From assembly GCA_013290035.1 (NCBI GenBank), contig JABCYT010000029.1:1-12963 (forward strand): 12,963 nt of DNA, written 5' to 3'. The position numbers and the translations under genes were made by a program. Below, piece after piece: positions 7,731 through 12,963 of this stretch. The DNA is from Alphaproteobacteria bacterium. GTDB lineage: Bacteria; Pseudomonadota; Alphaproteobacteria; Reyranellales; Reyranellaceae. The notes below the pieces were generated by a model that was given only the letters and a program-made list of their open reading frames with translations, had not been told where the DNA came from and did not search any database. The first letter of the stretch is position 1. Each line of letters begins with the position of its first letter.

Positions 7731-7759
7731 AAAATAGGGACCTGGACGGTATCCGTCAA
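7731..7759 (-). promoter_or_regulatory. Predicted sigma-70-type promoter of rpmJ
   Basis: On the minus strand TTGACG (7754-7759) and TATTTT (7731-7736) are separated by exactly 17 bases, close to the housekeeping consensus. Transcription should begin near 7724, giving a leader of about 50 bases to the rpmJ ATG at 7674. The -35 box overlaps a short inverted repeat (7745-7757), which could be an operator. Confidence 0.62.
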
Positions 7760-7794
7760 CCCTTGCCTTGAGGGGACTGCGACGGAAATCCGTC
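7745..7794. repeat. Two short palindromes GACGG-n3/4-CCGTC
   Basis: GACGGtatCCGTC at 7745-7757 and GACGGaaatCCGTC at 7781-7794 are each perfect inverted repeats, and each is followed by AA. Their centres are about 36-37 bases apart, roughly three and a half DNA turns. The first overlaps the predicted rpmJ -35 box. They may be a pair of operator half-sites for a dimeric regulator of rpmJ or glcG; no regulator gene is in the window. Confidence 0.4.
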
Positions 7795-7818
7795 AATGAT
7801 CTGAATGACTTGGCGTTG

Positions 7819-7850
7819 AATCTAGCCCGGGCATGAATCCGGGCTAGATT
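7819..7850. promoter_or_regulatory. 12-bp perfect inverted repeat upstream of glcG
   Basis: AATCTAGCCCGG at 7819-7830 is repeated inverted at 7839-7850 across an 8-base spacer, 36 bases before the glcG start. No T-run follows on either strand, so it is unlikely to be an intrinsic terminator. It could be an operator for a dimeric transcription factor or a hairpin in the glcG leader. Confidence 0.5.
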
Positions 7851-7886
7851 GAGCCGGTCATCCTGCCCGACCTCGAGGAACTGAAC

Positions 7887-8312
7887 ATGCCAAGCCTGAC
7901 CCTCGCCCAAGCCAACAAGATCGTCGAGACCGCGCTTGCCAAGGCGCGCGACATGAAGATCAAGCCGCTCGCCGTCGCCGTGCTCGACGAGTCGGGTCAC
8001 GTGAAGTCGCTGCAGCGCGAGGACGGCGCCAGCATGTTCCGCTGCGACGTCGCCGTCGGCAAGGCGTGGGCCTCGGTCGGCATGGGCGTGGCGAGCCGTA
8101 CGCTCCTGCAGCGCGCCAAGGAGAACCCGCAGTTCTTCGGCGCACTGTCCGCCACCGCGCAGGGCAAATTCTTGCCGCAGACCGGCGCCGTCGTGATCAA
8201 GGACGCTCAGGGCAACGTGCTGGGCGCGGCGGGCGCCAGCGGCGGCACCGGCGAGGAGGACGAGGCCGTGTGCATCGCCGGCGTCGAGGCGGCGGGCCTC
8301 GCGACCGGATGA
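7887..8312 (+). CDS. glcG: GlcG/HbpS family protein (heme-degrading/heme-binding fold)
   Basis: A 141-residue single-domain protein of the GlcG/HbpS (formerly DUF336) family at full length. Diagnostic stretches are the N-terminal helix LTLAQANKIVETALAKA (5-21), AVAVLDESGHVKSLQREDGA (29-48), FRCDVAVGKAWAS (51-63) and the C-terminal VIKDAQGNVLGAAGASGGTGEEDEAVC (103-129). It lacks a signal peptide, so it is predicted cytoplasmic. Family members form oligomers; HbpS binds heme, while GlcG of the E. coli glc operon has no settled function. Its closeness to glcD supports the glcG name, but rpmJ lies in between and it is on the opposite strand. The ATG at 7887 has GAGGA about 7 bases upstream. A strong inverted repeat precedes it. 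It converges on clpS. Confidence 0.88.
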   Translation: MPSLTLAQANKIVETALAKARDMKIKPLAVAVLDESGHVKSLQREDGASMFRCDVAVGKAWASVGMGVASRTLLQRAKENPQFFGALSATAQGKFLPQTGAVVIKDAQGNVLGAAGASGGTGEEDEAVCIAGVEAAGLATG

Positions 8313-8321
8313 GGTCTTGCT

Positions 8322-8345
8322 GGGGGCGCGCCACTCCAGTGGCGC
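8322..8345 (-). repeat. Intergenic palindromic element, copy A
   Basis: On the minus strand it fits GCGCnnCTGGAGTnnCGCGC plus nCCC. Its core is a perfect palindrome with 9-base arms and a 2-base centre (8327-8346). It lies 9 bases after the glcG stop and is inverted relative to copy B, from which it is 17 bases away. Confidence 0.7.
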
Positions 8346-8362
8346 GTCGGATCTCAAAGATT

Positions 8363-8386
8363 GCGCGACTGGAGTCGCGCGCGCCC
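8363..8386 (+). repeat. Intergenic palindromic element, copy B
   Basis: Plus-strand copy of the same 24-base element. Its core is a perfect 8-base-arm palindrome (8363-8380). Relative to copy A one stem pair has changed on both sides (C-G to G-C), keeping the hairpin. Copies A and B face each other as an inverted pair filling the gap between convergent glcG and clpS, like a REP/BIME unit. No T-run follows, so it is not a standard intrinsic terminator, though a folded A-B structure could block transcription from either side. Confidence 0.7.
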
Positions 8387-8389
8387 AGC

Positions 8390-8695
8390 CTACTCTTCCG
8401 GCTCGGTGGTGAATTCCAGCGGGTGGCCGGCCTGACGGCCGGCATCGGTGCCTTCGGTCGCCTTGCTCTCGGCAATATCGCGCGTGAAGGCAGCTACGAC
8501 GCAGGCGCCGCGCTGGTGGGCCGTCATCATCACGCGATAGGCCTGGTCCTCGCTCATGTGGAACACCGCCATCAGGACGGCGATGACGAATTCACGAGGC
8601 GTGTAGTCGTCGTTGATCAGGATCACCTTGTAGAGCCGTGGCTGTTCGATCTTCGGCTTGGCGATCGTATCGGGTTTGACGTCGATATCGCTCAT
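8390..8695 (-). CDS. clpS: ATP-dependent Clp protease adaptor ClpS (ClpS2-like)
   Basis: A 101-residue adaptor that binds N-end-rule substrates and hands them to ClpA/ClpP for degradation. A disordered N-terminal tail (1-20) precedes the core LYKVILINDDYTPREFVIAVL (21-41). Asn28, Asp29 and Asp30 are the expected ligand-binding residues, and His60 in MMTAHQRG matches the conserved pocket histidine. In the E. coli family the residue after NDDYTP is Met, the pocket gatekeeper; here it is Arg34, as recalled for the second ClpS (ClpS2) of rhizobia-type bacteria. The end LEFTTEPEE is also typical of that group. There is no clpA downstream, also fitting ClpS2. The ATG at 8695 has AGGAGA 6 bases upstream. 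Confidence 0.94.
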   Translation of the reverse strand: MSDIDVKPDTIAKPKIEQPRLYKVILINDDYTPREFVIAVLMAVFHMSEDQAYRVMMTAHQRGACVVAAFTRDIAESKATEGTDAGRQAGHPLEFTTEPEE

Positions 8696-8770
8696 CGGCC
8701 GTCTCCTACGCTCCTGGTCGATGCCAGCTTGCTAGTTTGGCCAGTCTTCGCTGCATTGCAACGCCCTCAT

Positions 8771-8784
8771 CAGGCAATTGCCTG
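8771..8784. promoter_or_regulatory. 14-bp perfect palindrome upstream of clpS
   Basis: CAGGCAATTGCCTG is a perfect palindrome in the 156-base gap between clpS and the monooxygenase gene, about 76 bases before the clpS start. It could be an operator; no T-run follows, so a terminator role is unlikely. Apart from the clpS ribosome-binding site, nothing else supported is seen in the gap. Confidence 0.3.
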
Positions 8785-8851
8785 TTTCACAGCAGCCTTG
8801 AGGTCTTTCACCAGGGTGGCAAAAGCATGGCGGGCCGCCTGATCGGGCCCG

Positions 8852-10291
8852 CTAGTACGGCTCTTTCAGGAAACGATCGACCAGGCGGTCGGCGCGGCTG
8901 CGGTCGGTGAAGGCGAGATGGCGCGCCAGGTTGCGCGGCGAGGAGGCGAGGTAGAAGCGCTCGTACTGCTCGTTGCGGCTGGCGAGCGCACTGCCGGCGA
9001 AATCCCACACCAGGCGGAAGATCCGGATACGCTCCTCGGCGGCCATGCCCTTGGCGCCGGGCAGGTAGCGGTCGATCAGCGGTCGCAGGTCCTTGTCGGC
9101 CATCTGCTGGGCGGTCGGCGTGGCAAAGACGTTGTGCGAACCGATCAGGCGCAGGATCTCGTTCACGCGCGGAAACCACAGCGGCAGCATCGCGCGCAGC
9201 GCATGCAGGGGCGCGCCCGCGGAGGTCCACAGCCCGCTTGGCCATTCGCGCGCCTCGGCTTCGGCGGTGGCCACGGCGGCGCGGGTGAACTCCGCATAGG
9301 CCCAGATCTCGCCGATCATGCGCATGGTCTCGGGATCGGCCGCGTTGATCGCCGCCGCCATGCGCAACGCCAGGCCCCAGGCGAAGTCGAGCTTGGTCGA
9401 GGCCCTGATCATGGTCTGCTGCTGGATGTTGGGCGACCAGCTCGTGGTCGGCACCTTGTTGTAGACCGCGCGATTGCCATCGATGAACACGCGATCGCGC
9501 GGGATCTCGACGTCGTCGAAGATGACGAAGGCATCCTGCTCGTCGAAGCGACTGGACAACGGATGATCGAAGCGGCCGGCCGGTGCCGAGACGCTGTCTC
9601 GACACAGGAACTTAAGCCCCGGCGCGCCCATCGGCACGCAGAAGGCGAGCGCGTAGTCGTCGGCGCCTTCGGGCAGCGGTGAGGCGGGATAGACGGCGAG
9701 CTCGTCGGCGAACGGCGCCAAGGTGGCGAGCACCCGGGCGCCGCGCACGACGATGCCATGCCCGGTGTCGGCGACCTTGCGCAAGGCGTGGGCATTGCCG
9801 GGCGACGGCGCGTCGCCGGTCGCCTTGTCGACGGTCGGCTGCACGATGGTGTGGGTGAGCGAGATGTCGCCGCGGCGCAGGACCTTCTGGTAGGCGACCA
9901 GCCGCTCGGCGCCGGCCTCGTTGCCGTTCATGCCCCATTCGTCCGGCCGGCCGGCGAAGCCGGCAAAGGTCACGTTCATGTAGTCGGGCGTGCGGCCCAT
10001 CAGGCCCATTGAATATTCGGCGACCTGGCGCAACGCCTTGCCACGCTTGGCGAGGTCTTCGCGCGACCGCGGGATCATGTGGCTGACCGGGATCGGCTCG
10101 CCGGTCTCGGGGTCCGGCATCAGGCAGACATCGGCCTGCTTGTGATGGAGATCGAAAACCTCTGCCAGCGCCTGAGCGGCGCCGCTGAGCTTCGGGTGAT
10201 CGACGACGTCGGACACGCGCTCGCCGTCGACCCAGACCTCGCGTGCGCCGCGGAGACCTTTCAGGAATTCCTTGCCCGTGCGTGCCGGCAT
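8852..10291 (-). CDS. HpaB-type FADH2-dependent aromatic monooxygenase, oxygenase component
   Basis: A 479-residue protein of the 4-hydroxyphenylacetate 3-hydroxylase (HpaB/PvcC) family at full length, with an N-terminal domain (about 5-270) and a C-terminal acyl-CoA-dehydrogenase-like helical domain. The family signature MGRTPDYMN (97-106) holds Arg100 and Tyr104, which match the substrate-binding Arg and Tyr I recall from the Thermus enzyme, and LTHTIVQPTVD (145-155) holds His147, the likely catalytic histidine. Such enzymes use FADH2 from a separate flavin reductase to add ortho-hydroxyl groups to phenols or remove ring halogens. No reductase gene is in the window. The true substrate is unknown, so hpaB is not assigned. 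It follows the glutathione transferase gene by 31 bases on the same strand, suggesting a shared transcript. The ATG at 10291 has GGGACGGA upstream. Confidence 0.9.
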   Translation of the reverse strand: MPARTGKEFLKGLRGAREVWVDGERVSDVVDHPKLSGAAQALAEVFDLHHKQADVCLMPDPETGEPIPVSHMIPRSREDLAKRGKALRQVAEYSMGLMGRTPDYMNVTFAGFAGRPDEWGMNGNEAGAERLVAYQKVLRRGDISLTHTIVQPTVDKATGDAPSPGNAHALRKVADTGHGIVVRGARVLATLAPFADELAVYPASPLPEGADDYALAFCVPMGAPGLKFLCRDSVSAPAGRFDHPLSSRFDEQDAFVIFDDVEIPRDRVFIDGNRAVYNKVPTTSWSPNIQQQTMIRASTKLDFAWGLALRMAAAINAADPETMRMIGEIWAYAEFTRAAVATAEAEAREWPSGLWTSAGAPLHALRAMLPLWFPRVNEILRLIGSHNVFATPTAQQMADKDLRPLIDRYLPGAKGMAAEERIRIFRLVWDFAGSALASRNEQYERFYLASSPRNLARHLAFTDRSRADRLVDRFLKEPY

Positions 10292-10322
10292 CGTTTCCGT
10301 CCCTCTTTTCAGAAGCGCGACT

Positions 10323-10919
10323 TCACCCTACCGGCATAGTCTCGGCAAGCGGCGGCAGCTTCGCGACCTTGGCGTACCACGCCTCGAGCTTGGGATGGCC
10401 GGGCCGCCAAGGCTCATTGGCGTAGCGGAAATCGAGGTAGCCCAGCGCGCAGCCGATGGTGATCTCGCCGATCGTGGTCAACATGCCAAGCGAGCCCGCT
10501 TCCTTCTCCAGCACGTCCAGCGCGCGCTTCACCTTGCCCTGCTGCAACTCGATGTAGCTCTTGCGGCCGTCGTCCTGCGGCAGCGCGATCTCGCGCCGGC
10601 GCGGCTGGGTCGCGTCCAGGACGCCGTCGCCCAGCGCCTCCTGGCAGAGCGCCTTCCAGCGCGCGGGGCCGGCCGGCGGAAACAGCTTGGGCGCGCCGCC
10701 GATGCTGTCGAGATATTCGCAGATCACCGGGCTGTCGTAGAGCATGGCGCCATCGTCGGTGATCAGGGTCGGCACCTTGGACAGCGGATTGAACTCCAGC
10801 AGCGCGGGATCGGTCGTGCCCACCTTCCAGCGCTCGATCTTGGCGTCGATGCCGCGCGCGATGGCGCAGGCATTGACCTTGCGGACATACGGGCTGGCGG
10901 GCGAGTAAGCGAGCTTCAT
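10323..10919 (-). CDS. Glutathione S-transferase family protein
   Basis: A 198-residue cytosolic GST at about the usual length. The N-terminal thioredoxin-like domain (1-75) has the active-site region YSPASPYVRKV (5-15; Ser6 or Ser9 could activate glutathione), the cis-proline in SKVPTL (Pro50), and the glutathione gamma-glutamyl contact YDSPVICEYLD (61-71; Asp62, Ser63). The helical C-terminal domain contains TTIGEITIGCALGYLDFRY, with the N-capping region seen in GST folds. It would conjugate glutathione to electrophiles or act in reductive or isomerising steps. Its position just upstream of an aromatic monooxygenase makes a role with ring-oxidation or dehalogenation products plausible, but this is inference. 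The ATG at 10919 is fixed by an excellent AGGAGG 5 bases upstream. Confidence 0.92.
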   Translation of the reverse strand: MKLAYSPASPYVRKVNACAIARGIDAKIERWKVGTTDPALLEFNPLSKVPTLITDDGAMLYDSPVICEYLDSIGGAPKLFPPAGPARWKALCQEALGDGVLDATQPRRREIALPQDDGRKSYIELQQGKVKRALDVLEKEAGSLGMLTTIGEITIGCALGYLDFRYANEPWRPGHPKLEAWYAKVAKLPPLAETMPVG

Positions 10920-10953
10920 CGGGTCCTCCTCTCGAGATTCATCGGATCGGCGC

Positions 10954-10967
10954 GCACGTTATCGTGC
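10954..10967. repeat. Short inverted repeat GCACG-TTAT-CGTGC upstream of the GST gene
   Basis: A perfect 5-base inverted repeat with a 4-base centre, 34 bases before the GST start. It may be a regulator site. The same gap holds GCCGGGAG at 10970-10977 and its inverse CTCCCGGC at 11025-11032, which could frame a larger hairpin that includes element copy C. Confidence 0.3.
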
Positions 10968-11005
10968 CTGCCGGGAGTAATGTCATGAGTTTTCAGCCAC
11001 ATGAT

Positions 11006-11029
11006 GCGCCGCTGGAGTGACGCGCTCCC
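11006..11029 (+). repeat. Intergenic palindromic element, copy C
   Basis: Third copy of GCGCnnCTGGAGTnnCGCGC plus nCCC, in the 117-base gap between the ABC ATPase and GST genes. The hairpin is weaker than in copies A and B: one G-T wobble and one C-A mismatch in the stem. Confidence 0.62.
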
Positions 11030-11036
11030 GGCATGA

Positions 11037-12097
<1,061 letters not shown>

Positions 12098-12101
<4 letters not shown>

Positions 12102-12963
12102 GAAAGCTCCTTGGTCACGCCGCGCGTCAGCCGGAACAGGATCGCCAGCGCCACGATCACGGTGAAGGTCTGGATCAGCGCCATCGCCGCCGTGAGCTCG
12201 GTGCCGCTCGAGGCAAAGGCCGCGACGATCGACGGCGCGATCACCTTGGCGTTGGGGCCCATCAGGAAGACCGAAGCGCCCAACTCGCGCACGCAGGCCA
12301 TGAAGATCAGCAGCCACGCCGCCAGCATGCCGGGCTTCAAGAGCGGCAGGGTGACGGTGCGCATCTGGTAGACCCAGCCGGCGCCGCAGACGCGGGCGCA
12401 TTCCTCCAGGCTCTTGTCGATCTGCAGCACGACGCCCGCCAGAGTGCGCACGCCGAGCGGCAGCATCACGGTGAAATAGGCGAGAGCCAGCAGCCACAGC
12501 GTGCCGTAGATCGGGATCGGAATGTTGAGCCACGCCCACAACAGCGCGAGGCCAAAGACCAGGCGCGGCACGGCCTGCGGGAACATCACGAGATACTCGA
12601 CGGCGCCGCGGCCCACGAGCTGCGAGCGGTAGATGATCCAGACCAGGATCACCATTACCAGCACGCCGACGCTCGCCACGCCGAAGCCCAGCATCAGGCT
12701 GTTGCCCATGGCCGTGCGCACCGGGCCCAGCGACAGCGCCGTCTGGTAGTTGGCGAGCGTGAACTCGGCCTGGCTCAGGATCACGGTGGCGAAGCGCTGC
12801 AAGGACGTGAAGACGAGCGCCGCAATCGGCAGCACGACGGCCAGCAGGACGTAGAGCAGGCACACGCTGAACAGGACCCAGGTTATGCGGCCCATATCCA
12901 TCGGCCGCGGCCTGAAAGCCTTGCCGGTGATGGTGGCGAAGCTGCCGCGGGCGATCACACGGC
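12098..12963 (-). CDS. ABC importer permease, C-terminal half of a probable fused (FbpB-like) permease, partial
   Basis: At least 288 codons, open at the right edge of the window, so the true start lies outside. A short cytoplasmic linker (FATITGKAFRPRPMDMGR) comes first, like the segment joining the two halves of FbpB-type double permeases. About six transmembrane helices follow, beginning with VLFSVCLLYVLLAVVLPIAAL. A MetI-type domain includes the EAA-loop motif EECARVCGAGWVYQMRTVTLPLL, which contacts the ATPase. A GTG at 12958 could in theory start a single-domain protein, but the frame remains open upstream and the linker argues against it. It is translationally coupled to the ATPase gene downstream. 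Iron(III), polyamine or a related solute is the likely cargo. Confidence 0.88.

Noticed and set aside
8322..8386. CRISPR array or standard intrinsic terminator at the palindromic pair
   Set aside because: The two copies are inverted rather than direct repeats with spacers, there are only two, and no T-run follows on either strand.
8768..8860. A short minus-strand reading frame ending TLVKDLKAAVKQAIA before a TGA, just after the monooxygenase stop
   Set aside because: About 30 codons, no ATG, no ribosome-binding site, and a stop just upstream in frame. It looks protein-like but is too short to support as a gene or a remnant.

Overview
The window is GC-rich bacterial chromosome from an alphaproteobacterium. 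The evidence is the 41-residue cysteine-free L36 protein, a stand-alone ClpS of the alphaproteobacterial second-paralogue type, and a GlcDEF glycolate dehydrogenase with a GlcG-like protein nearby. The genus cannot be fixed from sequence alone; a Rhodospirillales/Reyranella-like organism is a guess. Genes are tightly packed and no gene-free stretch exceeds about 215 bases.

Layout, left to right. Minus strand, 1-4902: the 5' part of a DUF2339 multi-pass membrane protein, a metal-dependent amidohydrolase, an exported TPR protein, then glcF and glcE. glcE, glcF and the TPR gene are separated by 2 and 7 bases, so they look like one transcript (glcE-glcF-TPR), perhaps continuing into the amidohydrolase. 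Plus strand, 4971-5960: an orphan exported protein resembling type 2 periplasmic binding proteins (ModA-like), sitting between glcE and glcD. Minus strand, 5972-7674: glcD, then rpmJ upstream of it with an intrinsic terminator between them. The 212-base gap between rpmJ and glcG holds a good rpmJ promoter, a terminator-like hairpin inside the rpmJ leader, and several inverted repeats. Plus strand, 7887-8312: glcG. Convergent to it on the minus strand is clpS, and the gap between them carries a pair of inverted repeat elements. Minus strand, 8852-10919: an HpaB-type two-component flavin monooxygenase downstream of a glutathione S-transferase. Minus strand, 11037-12963: an ABC importer ATPase and the C-terminal half of what looks like a fused, two-domain permease of the Fe(III)/polyamine type.

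The main theme is oxidation of glycolate or related 2-hydroxy acids. GlcD, GlcE and GlcF would form the membrane-associated enzyme that turns glycolate into glyoxylate. The genes are scattered: glcD is split from glcEF by an opposite-strand gene, and glcG lies beyond rpmJ. Other genes suggest uptake and breakdown of diverse organic compounds.

No clearly new multi-gene system is visible. The most original signals are small. A 24-base palindromic element occurs three times between genes and shows one compensatory base-pair change. The rpmJ leader contains a probable intrinsic terminator about 15 bases after the predicted transcription start. ClpS carries Arg where E. coli ClpS has its Met gatekeeper.
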